DNA of 64,000 nucleotides. It comes from Clostridiales bacterium (GTDB taxonomy: Bacteria; Bacillota; Clostridia; Saccharofermentanales; DTU023). The stretch lies in assembly GCA_028724525.1 (NCBI GenBank), contig JAQYCV010000019.1, positions 1 through 64,000 on the forward strand, given 5' to 3'. Positions 25,586-34,919 of this stretch are shown piece by piece. Position 1 is the stretch's first letter. Each line of letters starts with the position of its first letter. The notes under the pieces were generated by a model. That model was not told where the DNA came from, made no database searches, and saw only the letters and a program-made list of their open reading frames with translations. A program made the position numbers and the translations under genes.

Positions 25586-26857
25586 TTATTCAATCTCAAT
25601 AGCTGGATCTATTGTTTCAGGGAGAACTTCAACTTTAACCTTGTTGATCTTCGTTTGGTCACAGTCTAATACTGTAAAAAGTAGCTGGTCCTTTTGGATG
25701 CTTTCACCACAAGTGGGAAAACGGCCAAAGAGTTCTAAAAGATAACCGGCTAGCGTATTGTATTCACTCTCGTAGTCCTCATAATCTAAGTCTAAGGCTT
25801 CGCAAAAATCTCTTAGAGACATAGAGGCTTCAGCAATGTAAGTGTGATCGTCTAGGCTCTCAAGCTCACTTGAGACTTCGTCATATTCATCCCAGATATC
25901 GCCAACCAAGACTTCCAAGAGGTCTTCTATGGTGACACAACCTACCGTCCCACCATATTCATCTACGACAATCCCCATTTGCCCCTCCCCCTGGTTTAAG
26001 AGTTGAAAAACCTTGGGGAGCTTCATGCTTTCGTTGATACCAATGTCGTCCGTAATTTGCGCCTTAAATTCTTCTTTGGTCAATCTGGGATGGTCTGCCA
26101 GATACTTGAGAAATTTCGTCACATGGAGGATGCCCAGGATGTTATCGGGGCTTTCCTCGTAGACCGGTAAGCGAGTATAGGGTGAATCTTCAATTTCCTG
26201 CAGCAGGGTATCCAAATCATCGTCCAAATCCAGCATGTACATATCCACCCGTGGGGTGACAATCTCGCCCACCTCCATGTCTGGGAAGTCCAAGGCAGAC
26301 TGAAGGAGGTCAGAAGCATCTTCATCTAAGATCCCCTCGTCTTCCACCTGGTCAATGATGGAAGAGAGTCGCGCCTGAGTAACCGTTTGCAGCTCTTTTT
26401 TCGGGGGCCAAATCTTGGCGATTTGTGCCAGGAGGAAGAGGGCCAGCTTATTGAGAGGCCATAAAATCACCATCATAAGAGAGAGAGGGCCGACAGCAAA
26501 TAAGACATAGCGGTCCGCATAATTTTTGGCTAAAACTTTGGGTGTAATCTCCCCAAAAATAAGAATAAGAATGGTCATAAGGACCGTAGCGATGAGGGTT
26601 CCAGACCTGCCAACCCGCTCCATAATTAACACGGTTGTCAGCGAAGAAGCCGCTATATTAACCAAATTATTACCGATCAAAATGGCAGATAAGGCCTCAT
26701 CAAAGTCTTCTACAATCCGGTAAGCCTGATCTGCCCGCTTGTTACCAGCTTCTGCCTGGGTTCGCAGGCGAAGCTTATTAGCAGAAGCAAAAGCAATCTC
26801 AGAAGCCGAAAAATAGCCGGAAAGGACAATACAGAGAATTATACCCAATATGGTCAT
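25586..26857 (-). CDS. CNNM/HlyC-CorC family membrane protein with CBS pair (full length)
   Basis: This 423-residue protein has an N-terminal DUF21/CNNM membrane domain (four hydrophobic segments, with SASEIAFASANKLRL and ILIGNNLVNIAAS). A CBS pair follows (TPRVDMYMLDLDDDL to VVDEYGGTVGCVTIEDLLEVLVGDI). The C-terminal CorC_HlyC domain is complete (NTLAGYLLELFGRFP). Members of this family act in magnesium or cobalt efflux and are often annotated as hemolysins without direct evidence of hemolysis. It lies 5 bases after a shorter paralogue on the same strand. Confidence 0.88.
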   Translation of the reverse strand: MTILGIILCIVLSGYFSASEIAFASANKLRLRTQAEAGNKRADQAYRIVEDFDEALSAILIGNNLVNIAASSLTTVLIMERVGRSGTLIATVLMTILILIFGEITPKVLAKNYADRYVLFAVGPLSLMMVILWPLNKLALFLLAQIAKIWPPKKELQTVTQARLSSIIDQVEDEGILDEDASDLLQSALDFPDMEVGEIVTPRVDMYMLDLDDDLDTLLQEIEDSPYTRLPVYEESPDNILGILHVTKFLKYLADHPRLTKEEFKAQITDDIGINESMKLPKVFQLLNQGEGQMGIVVDEYGGTVGCVTIEDLLEVLVGDIWDEYDEVSSELESLDDHTYIAEASMSLRDFCEALDLDYEDYESEYNTLAGYLLELFGRFPTCGESIQKDQLLFTVLDCDQTKINKVKVEVLPETIDPAIEIE

Positions 26858-26862
26858 AAGCC

Positions 26863-27915
26863 TTAGACTCCCGAGCCCGCTTGCCCAGCCTGCTTAGCCT
26901 GTCCTGATCGACGCACAGCCTGGCTGGTTTGGAGGTCTGTTTCATCCCATATCTCCCCCACCAATTCTTCCAAGATATCCTCCAGGGTAATAATACCCCG
27001 AGTCCGTCCCAAATCGTCTACGACCAAGCAAAGATGGCTACGCTGGCTAGACATTTGTGTTAAGAGCTTATCGATGGGCATATCAAAAGGAACCTTGTGG
27101 GGTTCATACATCTGTTGACGAAGGTTAATGTGATTTCCCGCAATATAAGCCTTTAAAAATGTTTTGGCATTTATAACTCCAATAATGTGATTGGCTTTGC
27201 CCTGGTAGACCGGTAGGCGGGAATAGGAGGAGGATTTAATGTGATGGAAAATACTTTCCAAGGGATCATCAATATTGATAGAGTCAAGTTTTTCCAGGGG
27301 CTGATAGGCCTCCTGGACCAAGAGCTTGTCAAAAGCCAAGGCGGAATTCAAGAGCCGCTCTTTTTGCTCTCCGAGACTGCCTTCTTCCGTAACGTTTTTT
27401 ACGATGCTCAGAAATTCTTCCTCTGAAATATCTGGTTCTGTCGTGCCCTTGAACAAGCGGGAAATCGCTTCCGAAATCCGCGAGAAAACAAAGCTGAGGG
27501 GGCGGAAGATCTGCATCAAGACATAGAGAGAAGGTGCTATAGCCAGAGCATAGTTAAAGGAGCCGTTAGCATAGGATTTGGGTAAAAGCTCGGAGAAAAA
27601 GAAGACGACTAGGGTGGAAAGCAGAGTCACAATGGCGACAGCCCCTAGGCCAAACAGGTCTACGGCAATTGCTGTAGCCACCGCGGCAAAAGCAATGTGT
27701 GTAATGTTATTACCTATCAGGATGGTAACCAGAGCCCGGTCAAAGTGATCAACGACATATTTAGCTTTGACCGCCCGTTTATCCCCATCATCCACCAATT
27801 CCTGCAGGCGGAAGAGGTCCAAGGAAGCAAATGCAATTTCGGCGGAAGCGCAATAGGCCGCTCCCGCCAGACAAAGGATTAAGGTAAATATATCCCCCCA
27901 CGAGTCAGGGTCCAT
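26863..27915 (-). CDS. CNNM family membrane protein with CBS pair, lacking the CorC_HlyC domain
   Basis: This 350-residue paralogue of the next gene has the same CNNM membrane domain (SAEIAFASLDLFRLQ and ILIGNNITHIAF) and CBS pair (VVDDLGRTRGIITLEDILEELVGEIWDE). It stops right after the second CBS motif with a short Gly/Gln/Ala-rich tail, so the C-terminal CorC_HlyC domain is absent. The two may act as a heterodimer, since CNNM proteins dimerise. It is encoded one base after lysS. Confidence 0.85.
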   Translation of the reverse strand: MDPDSWGDIFTLILCLAGAAYCASAEIAFASLDLFRLQELVDDGDKRAVKAKYVVDHFDRALVTILIGNNITHIAFAAVATAIAVDLFGLGAVAIVTLLSTLVVFFFSELLPKSYANGSFNYALAIAPSLYVLMQIFRPLSFVFSRISEAISRLFKGTTEPDISEEEFLSIVKNVTEEGSLGEQKERLLNSALAFDKLLVQEAYQPLEKLDSINIDDPLESIFHHIKSSSYSRLPVYQGKANHIIGVINAKTFLKAYIAGNHINLRQQMYEPHKVPFDMPIDKLLTQMSSQRSHLCLVVDDLGRTRGIITLEDILEELVGEIWDETDLQTSQAVRRSGQAKQAGQAGSGV

Positions 27916-27916
27916 G

Positions 27917-29401
27917 TTAGTCTCCTAGGGCCTTCATAGTGGGGAAAAGCAGTACGTCACGGATACTGGTGTTGTTCGTGAGGAGCATGACCAAGCGGTC
28001 AATACCGATACCCAGGCCACCCGTGGGGACCAGGCCGTATTCCAGGGCTTGGACATAGTCCTCATCCGGCAGGTTGGCTTCCTCATCCCCACCTTCACGG
28101 CGTTTTAGCTGATCAGCAAAACGCTGGCGCTGGTCACGGGGATCATTCAACTCCGAATAGGCGTTACCATATTCCATACCACAGATAAAGAGTTCAAAGC
28201 GCTCTACAATGGTTTCCGAACCGGGCTTTTTCTTGGTTAAGGGAGAGACTTCAATCGGGTAATCATAAATAAAAGTAGGCTGGATCAGGTGACTTTCGCA
28301 GAATTCTTCAAAGAAGAGATTCATAACATCACCCACTCCCCTAACCGCATCTAAATCTTTAAGTCCGCGTTCCTCAGCCAAGGCCCGCGCCTCATCCAGG
28401 CTCTCCACTTGGGCAAAATCTACCCCTGTATGTTCTAGGATGGCCTCTCGCATGGTTTGGCGCTTAAAGGGCGGGGTTAGATCAAGGTCCTGGTCACCAT
28501 AGCGGATTTGCAGCTGGCCACCGTTGACAGCCTTGCAAGCTTCCGAGATGAGCTCCTCAGTGAGGGCCATCATGCCGTGGTAGTCTGTATAAGCTTGATA
28601 GAGTTCAATCATCGTAAACTCAGGATTATGCTTGGTATCGATACCCTCGTTGCGGAAGTTCCGGCCAAGCTCATAGACTCGCTCAAAGCCACCTACAATC
28701 AGGCGTTTGAGGTAAAGTTCAGGAGAAATCCTCAGGAAAAGATCAGCATCTAGGGCATTGTGATGGGTCACAAAGGGGCGGGCTGTCGCGCCACCCGCTA
28801 TGCTGTTCAAGAGAGGTGTCTCTACCTCGATAAAATCTTTTTCATCCAATACTTGGCGAATCTTAGAGATAATCTTCGACCGGTTTTTAAAGGTGGCCTG
28901 GACCTCAGGGTTGACAATCAAGTCTAAGTAACGTTTGCGATAACGTGTATCCACATCTTGGAGGCCATGAAATTTTTCTGGCAAGGGCCGCAGGCACTTG
29001 GCCAGGAGTTGAAAGCTATGGTTGCGGATAGAAATTTCGCCCCGCTTGGTGGTAAAAACCTCACCCTCTACTGCTACCAAGTCGCCGATATCGAGGTTGA
29101 GCCAGGCCTGGTAGTCTTCCTCACCTAAAGCATCTACTTTTGAGAAAATTTGGATTTTACCAGCCCGATCACGTAGGTCAGAAAAACTCACTTTTCCCAT
29201 ACCACGCTTAGACATCAATCGGCCAGCGACCTTAACAATTTTGCCTTCATATTGGCCATAATGGTCTAAGATATCTTGGCTATGGACTTCTTGGTCGACC
29301 TTGGTAATCTCATAGGGTTTGGTCCCCGCAGCCTCCATTACTTCCAGCTTATCTAGACGCTGCTGTTCCTGCTCACCCCAGTTGGGTAAATCTTCTCTCA
29401 T
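27917..29401 (-). CDS. lysS: Lysine--tRNA ligase (class II)
   Basis: This 494-residue enzyme has an N-terminal OB-fold anticodon-binding domain ([22 protein letters not shown]). The class II motifs are present: motif 2 [23 protein letters not shown] and motif 3 [13 protein letters not shown]. The standard [29 protein letters not shown] stretch is also there, as is the [14 protein letters not shown] signature. It charges tRNA-Lys. greA lies upstream, 74 bases away; greA-lysS adjacency is common in Bacillota. Confidence 0.97.
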   Translation of the reverse strand: MREDLPNWGEQEQQRLDKLEVMEAAGTKPYEITKVDQEVHSQDILDHYGQYEGKIVKVAGRLMSKRGMGKVSFSDLRDRAGKIQIFSKVDALGEEDYQAWLNLDIGDLVAVEGEVFTTKRGEISIRNHSFQLLAKCLRPLPEKFHGLQDVDTRYRKRYLDLIVNPEVQATFKNRSKIISKIRQVLDEKDFIEVETPLLNSIAGGATARPFVTHHNALDADLFLRISPELYLKRLIVGGFERVYELGRNFRNEGIDTKHNPEFTMIELYQAYTDYHGMMALTEELISEACKAVNGGQLQIRYGDQDLDLTPPFKRQTMREAILEHTGVDFAQVESLDEARALAEERGLKDLDAVRGVGDVMNLFFEEFCESHLIQPTFIYDYPIEVSPLTKKKPGSETIVERFELFICGMEYGNAYSELNDPRDQRQRFADQLKRREGGDEEANLPDEDYVQALEYGLVPTGGLGIGIDRLVMLLTNNTSIRDVLLFPTMKALGD

Positions 29402-29475
29402 TTCTTGCTCCTTAAATGGTCGTCATCTGATCTAAGTGCCATGAGCACTCATACCTTGTTAGTCGTTAACGGCAA

Positions 29476-29955
29476 CTAGTTGCTCTTTCCGATACGTAAA
29501 ATTTTGTAGCGAATAATGCCGATGGGGGTTTTAACTTCCACAATATCATTTTTCTTGTGGCCTAGAATGGCTGCCCCCACAGGAGAGTCAGAAGAAATCT
29601 TGTTTTTCATAATATCTTCCTCATGGGGACTTACCAAGATGTATTCTTGGCTTTCATCTTCTTCAATATCCAAAAGTTCGACAACCTGACCGAGTGAGAC
29701 CTTAGTCTTCAGAATGTCAGACTTTTCAATCACCTTGGCATTCTTCAGAATCTTCTCAATCTCGGCTATGCGAACTTCATTGTTTGTCTGGGCCTCTTTG
29801 GCATCGTCGTACTCAGAGTTTTCGGAGAGGTCGCCTTGGGCTCTGGCCTCTTTGAGGCGCTCGGCAATCTCGATCGAGATACTCGTTTTACGTTGTTCTA
29901 ATTCGTCTTGTAGCTCGCGGATACCATCCGGAGTCATTTCAAAGATTTCGTTCAT
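29476..29955 (-). CDS. greA: Transcription elongation factor GreA
   Basis: This protein of 159 residues matches the standard 158. An N-terminal coiled coil is followed by the acidic tip with ARAQGDLSENSEYDDAKEAQ, which inserts into the secondary channel of RNA polymerase and stimulates transcript cleavage in backtracked complexes. The C-terminal FKBP-like domain holds DSPVGAAILGHKKNDIVEV. The ATG start was preferred over a TTG three codons upstream because it gives the family length. Confidence 0.96.
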   Translation of the reverse strand: MNEIFEMTPDGIRELQDELEQRKTSISIEIAERLKEARAQGDLSENSEYDDAKEAQTNNEVRIAEIEKILKNAKVIEKSDILKTKVSLGQVVELLDIEEDESQEYILVSPHEEDIMKNKISSDSPVGAAILGHKKNDIVEVKTPIGIIRYKILRIGKSN

Positions 29956-30021
29956 TATGCTCAACTCTTTCTAAGCAAGCAGATCCTAGATCTGCTGGGC
30001 AACTATAAGTAATTTTACTCA

Positions 30022-31527
30022 TTATGAGTGGCGTTCATTTTCTTTACGGATAACATCATGGGCACCACCCTCCACGATAGAGGTGGGCGATACGACAACT
30101 AATCTGGCCTTCTTCTGCAGTTCCTCAATGGACTTGGAGCCGCAGGACACCATGGTGGCGATGATCTTAGCCATGGAGGTTTCCAAGTTCTCCTTGAGGG
30201 GACCCGCATAGGGAACGTAGGAGTCTACTCCCTCTTCAAAGTGCATGGTGGTAGAGCCTGTATCCGCATAGCGGGCCCAGTTTCTGGCCCGGTTGGAACC
30301 CTCGCCCCAATATTCTTTCACATAATTGCCCTTATACACTAGGCGCTGGCCGGGAGCCTCATCAAAGCGAGAGAAATAACGGCCCAGCATGAGGAAGTCT
30401 GCGCCCATGGCTAAGGCCAAGGTCATGTGGTAATCATAAACAATACCGCCATCAGAGCAGATGGGGACGTATTCACCGGTTTTGGCAAACCATTCATCAC
30501 GTGCCTTCGCCACTGCCATAACTGCAGAGGCTTGACCACAACCAATCCCCTTTTGCTCACGGGTAATACAGATAGATCCACCGCCAATACCCACTTTAAT
30601 AAAGTCGGCACCGGCCTCAGCCAAATAGCGGAAGCCCTCAGCATCTACCACATTGCCTGCACCTACAATAACGTCCTTGCCATAGCGGGCACGGATCCAA
30701 TCTATGGTCTTTTTCTGCCAAATAGAGAAGCCATCTGAAGAGTCAATGCAGAGGACATCAGCCCCTGCATCCACCAGGGCAGGTACCCGGTCTGGATAGT
30801 CCCGGGTATTAATACCGGCCCCGCACATGAGGCTCTTTTGGGCATCCAAAAGCTCATCCGGATTTTCCTTGTGGGCATCATAGTCTTTACGGAAGACCAG
30901 GGAGACCAGGTGACCTTCTGCGTCAACAATGGGTAGCTGGTTTAGCTTGTTGTCCCAAATAATGTCATTGGCTTCGCTTAAAGTGAGCCCGTCTTGTCCA
31001 CAGATCAACTGATCTAAAGGCGTCATAAACTCTTTAATCTTGGTATCAGAGGATAGGCGGGAAATCCGGTAGTCACGTGAGGTGACCAGGCCCAAAAGTT
31101 TGCCATGGGAACTACCATCATCGGTTATCGCCACAGTTGAATGCCCAGATTTTTGTTTTAAGGCCAAAATATCGGCGAGGTCGTTTTCTGGGGTAAGGTT
31201 AGAGTCAGAGCTCACAAAACCTGCCTTATAACGTTTCACCTTCCGAATCATTTCCGCCTGGCGGTCGATGGGTTGTGATCCATAGATGAAGGAAAGTCCT
31301 CCACTCCGGGCCAGGGCGATAGCCATATGGTCGTCAGATACCGCCTGCATGATAGCAGAAGTAAAGGGAATGTTGAGCTGAAACCTGCTGGGTTCTTGCC
31401 CCTTGCGGTAGCGGGCCAAGTCTGTCAGCAGGGACACATTCTCAGGGATGCATTCTTCATCACTGAGGTTGGGAACTAAAAGGAATTCACTAAAGGTACG
31501 AGATAAATCTTCAAAAACGTAAGTCAT
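30022..31527 (-). CDS. guaB: Inosine-5'-monophosphate dehydrogenase
   Basis: This 501-residue enzyme oxidises IMP to XMP, the first committed step to GTP. The TIM-barrel core contains [16 protein letters not shown] and the phosphate-binding [18 protein letters not shown] with the catalytic Cys. A pair of CBS domains is inserted (about residues 95-215: [17 protein letters not shown] and [21 protein letters not shown]). The N-terminus ([19 protein letters not shown]) differs from the common LTFDDVLLVP pattern, so this is a divergent branch, but no catalytic residue is missing. The second of two adjacent ATGs fits the AAGGAG site better. It follows pyrG by 10 bases: GTP and CTP supply are linked. 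Confidence 0.94.
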   Translation of the reverse strand: MTYVFEDLSRTFSEFLLVPNLSDEECIPENVSLLTDLARYRKGQEPSRFQLNIPFTSAIMQAVSDDHMAIALARSGGLSFIYGSQPIDRQAEMIRKVKRYKAGFVSSDSNLTPENDLADILALKQKSGHSTVAITDDGSSHGKLLGLVTSRDYRISRLSSDTKIKEFMTPLDQLICGQDGLTLSEANDIIWDNKLNQLPIVDAEGHLVSLVFRKDYDAHKENPDELLDAQKSLMCGAGINTRDYPDRVPALVDAGADVLCIDSSDGFSIWQKKTIDWIRARYGKDVIVGAGNVVDAEGFRYLAEAGADFIKVGIGGGSICITREQKGIGCGQASAVMAVAKARDEWFAKTGEYVPICSDGGIVYDYHMTLALAMGADFLMLGRYFSRFDEAPGQRLVYKGNYVKEYWGEGSNRARNWARYADTGSTTMHFEEGVDSYVPYAGPLKENLETSMAKIIATMVSCGSKSIEELQKKARLVVVSPTSIVEGGAHDVIRKENERHS

Positions 31528-31537
31528 CATTCACTCC

Positions 31538-33184
31538 TTATTCTGCTTGTTGTTGACGATATTGCAGGGCAGCTTCAATCAAGCCACGGAAAACCGGATG
31601 GGGCTTCAGGGGGCGGGACTTGAACTCAGGGTGGGAAATAAGTCCCACATAATAGGGATGGTCGGGCCACTCTATAGCCTCTAAGAACTGGCCATCCGGT
31701 GAAGTACCGGCAAAGGACAAGCCCGTCTCCAAGAGGGGACCTTGATAGGCAGGATTAAACTCCCTTCTGTGGTGGTGGCGTTCGCTCACTTCAGTCTGGC
31801 CATAAAGCTTCGCTAAGAGGCTCTCATCCTTCAGGGTCATGGGATAGCCACCCCGCCGCATGGGCTGGTCAGTCAAGGGAATCTGGGCGAGATTTTGCTT
31901 GAGTTCAGGGGTTAAGCCATGGTAGTAAAAGAGATCGGAGCAGGGATGTTCGCACTCGTCACTATGGGCATCTTTGATGCCAGCCAGGTGGCGGGCAATT
32001 TCCACTACAGCCATTTGCATACCCAGGCCCAAGCTCAAGAAGGGGACTTTATGTTCTCTCGCATACTGGCAGGCCCGGATCATACCCTCCATACCCCGGG
32101 GGCCGAAGCCGCCTGGCACGAGGATGGCTTGGCAGCCTCGATAAATGTCGTCTAACTCTTGGTCGGTCTTATCTTCTAAGCCATCCGAATCGACCCAGAC
32201 TAATTCCATCTTCTGCTCCCGCTCAATACAGGCATGTTCCAGAGCTTCCATAACGGAGTAATAGGCATCCGGTAGTTCCACATATTTGCCCGTAATGGCA
32301 AAACGCAGGCTACGCCTGGAAGCGCGAATCTTATCCAAGAGTTGCTCCCAGGGGCTAAGATCGGGCTCTACAAACTGAGCCAAGCCAAGCTTTTGGCAAA
32401 CCCGGTCTGTCAGGCCCTGCTTTTCAAAATACATAGGCAGGGCATAAACCGTATCCATATCAATATTTTCTATCACACAATTACTGGCAACATTGCAGAA
32501 GAGGGCCAATTTGTTGCGGATATCTTGGTCAATGGGCACTTCCGTCCGGCAAACTAAGATGTCGGGCTGGATCCCGTATGACAAGAGTTTTTGCACACTA
32601 TGCTGGGTAGGTTTAGTTTTAATTTCGAAAGAATTTCGCAGGTAGGGTAATAGAGTCAAGTGGAGGAAAATGCAATTCTCCCGTCCTACTTGATAAGAGA
32701 CCTGGCGGATGGCTTCCAAAAAGGGCATGCCCTCCATATCGCCTACAGTCCCCCCTATTTCGATAATACAAACATCGGGGTTATCCTGATAGGAAATGGC
32801 AAACATATGCTCTTTGAGTTCGTTGGTAATATGGGGAACAATCTGGACAGTGCGGCCGTTATAGCCTCCTGCCCGCTCCCGCTCGATCACATCCCGATAG
32901 ACCATACCGGAAGTGATATCAGATTCGTGGTTGAGATCGACATCGGTAAAGCGTTCATAGTGGCCAATGTCTACATCCATCTCCGAGCCATCTTCAGTCA
33001 CAAAAATTTCCCCGTGCTGAATGGGGCTCATCAGTGCGGGGTCTACATTGATATATTGATCAAGTTTTTGGTTGCGGACACTAAGGCCTCGTGCCTTTAG
33101 AAGCCCGCCGAGAACAGCTGCGGTAATGCCCTTACCAAGGCCAGAAACCACACCTCCGGTGACAAAAATATATTTGGTAGCCAC
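31538..33184 (-). CDS. pyrG: CTP synthase with a substituted glutaminase nucleophile
   Basis: This protein of 548 residues has the normal length. The synthetase domain is intact: FVTGGVVSGLGKGITAA, KLDQYINVDPALMSPIQHGE, DIGHYERF and IEIGGTVGDMEGMPFLEAIRQ. The C-terminal class I glutamine amidotransferase domain keeps VPGGFGPRG and the His/Glu pair in SHPEF (H518, E520). At the nucleophile elbow, where the family has GICLGMQ, it reads SLGLGMQ: the catalytic Cys is Gly386 (codon GGC at 32029-32027). Glutamine hydrolysis should therefore be lost, and the enzyme would have to use free ammonia. The oxyanion-side TMRLG motif is also altered to PMRRG. The start is GTG after AGAGGTG. Confidence 0.93.
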   Translation of the reverse strand: MATKYIFVTGGVVSGLGKGITAAVLGGLLKARGLSVRNQKLDQYINVDPALMSPIQHGEIFVTEDGSEMDVDIGHYERFTDVDLNHESDITSGMVYRDVIERERAGGYNGRTVQIVPHITNELKEHMFAISYQDNPDVCIIEIGGTVGDMEGMPFLEAIRQVSYQVGRENCIFLHLTLLPYLRNSFEIKTKPTQHSVQKLLSYGIQPDILVCRTEVPIDQDIRNKLALFCNVASNCVIENIDMDTVYALPMYFEKQGLTDRVCQKLGLAQFVEPDLSPWEQLLDKIRASRRSLRFAITGKYVELPDAYYSVMEALEHACIEREQKMELVWVDSDGLEDKTDQELDDIYRGCQAILVPGGFGPRGMEGMIRACQYAREHKVPFLSLGLGMQMAVVEIARHLAGIKDAHSDECEHPCSDLFYYHGLTPELKQNLAQIPLTDQPMRRGGYPMTLKDESLLAKLYGQTEVSERHHHRREFNPAYQGPLLETGLSFAGTSPDGQFLEAIEWPDHPYYVGLISHPEFKSRPLKPHPVFRGLIEAALQYRQQQAE

Positions 33185-33236
33185 TGTTATACACCTCTTT
33201 TGCTCAAATCGCCAAGATAATTAAATATACCTAGTT

Positions 33237-33265
33237 ATTCTAGTGAAGTGGGGTTTTAGTGTCAA
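33237..33265 (-). promoter_or_regulatory. Sigma-A type promoter of pyrG-guaB
   Basis: The minus strand has TTGACA, a 17-base spacer and TAGAAT, followed by about 50 bases to the pyrG start. This is the best promoter match in the window. No GGGC start or pyrG-type attenuator hairpin is visible after it. Confidence 0.75.
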
Positions 33266-33309
33266 CGGGAGGACTCGGCTGGAAGAGCTGAGTTGTCTTC
33301 TGGCCTCCA

Positions 33310-33318
33310 TGCTATAAT
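33310..33318 (+). promoter_or_regulatory. Extended -10 promoter of the 33.3-35.9 kb gene pair
   Basis: TGCTATAAT is a consensus extended -10 element, 52 bases before the start codon of the ZorA-like gene. A -35 is weak (GAGTTG at a 17-base distance). Confidence 0.6.
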
Positions 33319-33369
33319 TTCCCTATTATAAGAGTGTACGTTCAGGAAAACCCAAGGAGGCTTTACACC

Positions 33370-34911
33370 ATGCATATCTCACCTATAGTGCTTCTGGTAA
33401 ATGGAGAACCTATGGTCAACATCATCATTCTCTGCTTAACCTTAGTGATCCCCTTCTTCTCTATCATCTTGAGTTTAATCTACTTAAACCGGATGGCCCG
33501 GATTAAAGAAGACTGTCTGGCTCAAGCAGAAGATTGGGAGGCAGACTTACGTGAAGTCCGCCCCAATTCTATGGACAATCTAGAGGCAGTCAGTAAGGTT
33601 ATTGACCAAGAGGAAGATGAAATCCTCTCTCAGGTCTGGAAAGACGTACTCGAGGATAGTCAGACCTTTTTTAAAGGTCGCTGGTTGCCTCCCCTGGAAA
33701 GCTATCTCAACCCCCAAGCTGTAGAAGGACCACAGCTTATTAATTTATTAAGTTTTCGCCCGCCCATTCTGGTCTTTTCTATATCTATTCTGACGGCAAC
33801 CGCCCTTTGGATTTACCTAAGAGCTATGCCAACTCAATTCATCCCTGCCTTAGCTTTAATCCCTCTTGCAATAGGCCTGGCCTCTTCCCTCTTTTTGGCC
33901 AATTCCGTTCAAGAGCTCCGTATGCTAGTGGACGAAAAATACCAAAGGATCTACCGGGCCCTGTCCAAGGCCCTGCCCATCTACAACAGCCAGCAGGGAG
34001 TTGCCCTCTTGGTAGACGAAATGCTGAGTCATGAATCACAGCTCAATGACTCCATCCAACGCCTAGAAGAGACAACGAGCAAAATGGCTACAGCAGATTT
34101 TGCCCAGGGCATCAGCCTATCTGTCCGGCAAATTATGAGTCAGGAGATTGCCCCTCCCCTCAGGCAAGCCAGCGAAAACTTAGGAGACCTCGCCCGCAAT
34201 CTGGACCAAAGGCAAATGACCGGTATGGAAAAATTGGCCGGCGATTTCTCTGGCCAGTTATCCGAAAACCTGGCCCGTCACTTAGGTCCCTTGCGCAAAG
34301 AACTTATGGGACTCAATCAATTAATGGCCAGGACCCGGGACTTCATACAGGAATCTGTGACTGTACTCAACAGCAATCGTGAGTACAACGCCAAACTCAA
34401 TCAAGAGATTTCCCAGTCTCTCCGCCTCATGACTGCTGCCAAGAATGACCTGGCCAATGAAATGTCAGAAGTCTCCCAAAATGCCGCAATCATGTCAGAA
34501 ACTAGCACAAAGATGTCCCAGTCTTTTGCGGGTAAGCAAGAGGAATTAGCAAACCGCATTAAGGACTTAGACACTGCCATGCGCGATGCCCTCCAAGTCT
34601 TTTCCCATGGTTTAAAGACCTCTTCTGCCTCCCTGGAATTAGCTGGCCAGCTCAAGCAAGATCAAGAGCAACAGTTTGATGAATTTAGCCGTCAGCTCTC
34701 GTCCTTAATTGTTAAGCTAGAAGAAGTCGACCAAGGAATCAAAAGTTCTTCGGCCAGCTTTACCCAAGAATCCGCTAAGTATGTGGAAGAAACTTTACAA
34801 AACTTTGACCAAAGTCTAGCTGAAGTGGTGGAGCGTCTGCTCTTTACAGCCTCTGCCCTCCGGGATGCCGTAGACAACCTGCCCGCTTCTCTCAAGCAAA
34901 TTAAGAATTAG
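33370..34911 (+). CDS. Membrane protein with ZorA/MotA-like layout: three TM helices and a long coiled-coil tail
   Basis: This is a 513-residue protein. TM1 spans about residues 15-39. A cytoplasmic segment (about 40-130) contains VWKDVLEDSQ and SYLNP. Then come TM2 (132-150) and TM3 (157-177), and a tail of about 335 residues predicted as coiled coil (for example SQEIAPPLRQASENLGDLARNL). This order is that of ZorA in the Zorya anti-phage system: a MotA/TolQ/ExbB-type proton channel followed by a long helical tail. The conserved small-residue TM signature of that family (GxLGTFxGL) is not obvious, so similarity is of layout and segment pattern. AAGGAGG precedes the ATG at 33370; an ATG at 33415 with GGAG is an alternative. 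It forms a unit with the next gene, 8 bases away. A plain coiled-coil membrane protein of unknown role is the alternative. Confidence 0.55.
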   Translation: MHISPIVLLVNGEPMVNIIILCLTLVIPFFSIILSLIYLNRMARIKEDCLAQAEDWEADLREVRPNSMDNLEAVSKVIDQEEDEILSQVWKDVLEDSQTFFKGRWLPPLESYLNPQAVEGPQLINLLSFRPPILVFSISILTATALWIYLRAMPTQFIPALALIPLAIGLASSLFLANSVQELRMLVDEKYQRIYRALSKALPIYNSQQGVALLVDEMLSHESQLNDSIQRLEETTSKMATADFAQGISLSVRQIMSQEIAPPLRQASENLGDLARNLDQRQMTGMEKLAGDFSGQLSENLARHLGPLRKELMGLNQLMARTRDFIQESVTVLNSNREYNAKLNQEISQSLRLMTAAKNDLANEMSEVSQNAAIMSETSTKMSQSFAGKQEELANRIKDLDTAMRDALQVFSHGLKTSSASLELAGQLKQDQEQQFDEFSRQLSSLIVKLEEVDQGIKSSSASFTQESAKYVEETLQNFDQSLAEVVERLLFTASALRDAVDNLPASLKQIKN

Positions 34912-34919
34912 CTCATTCT

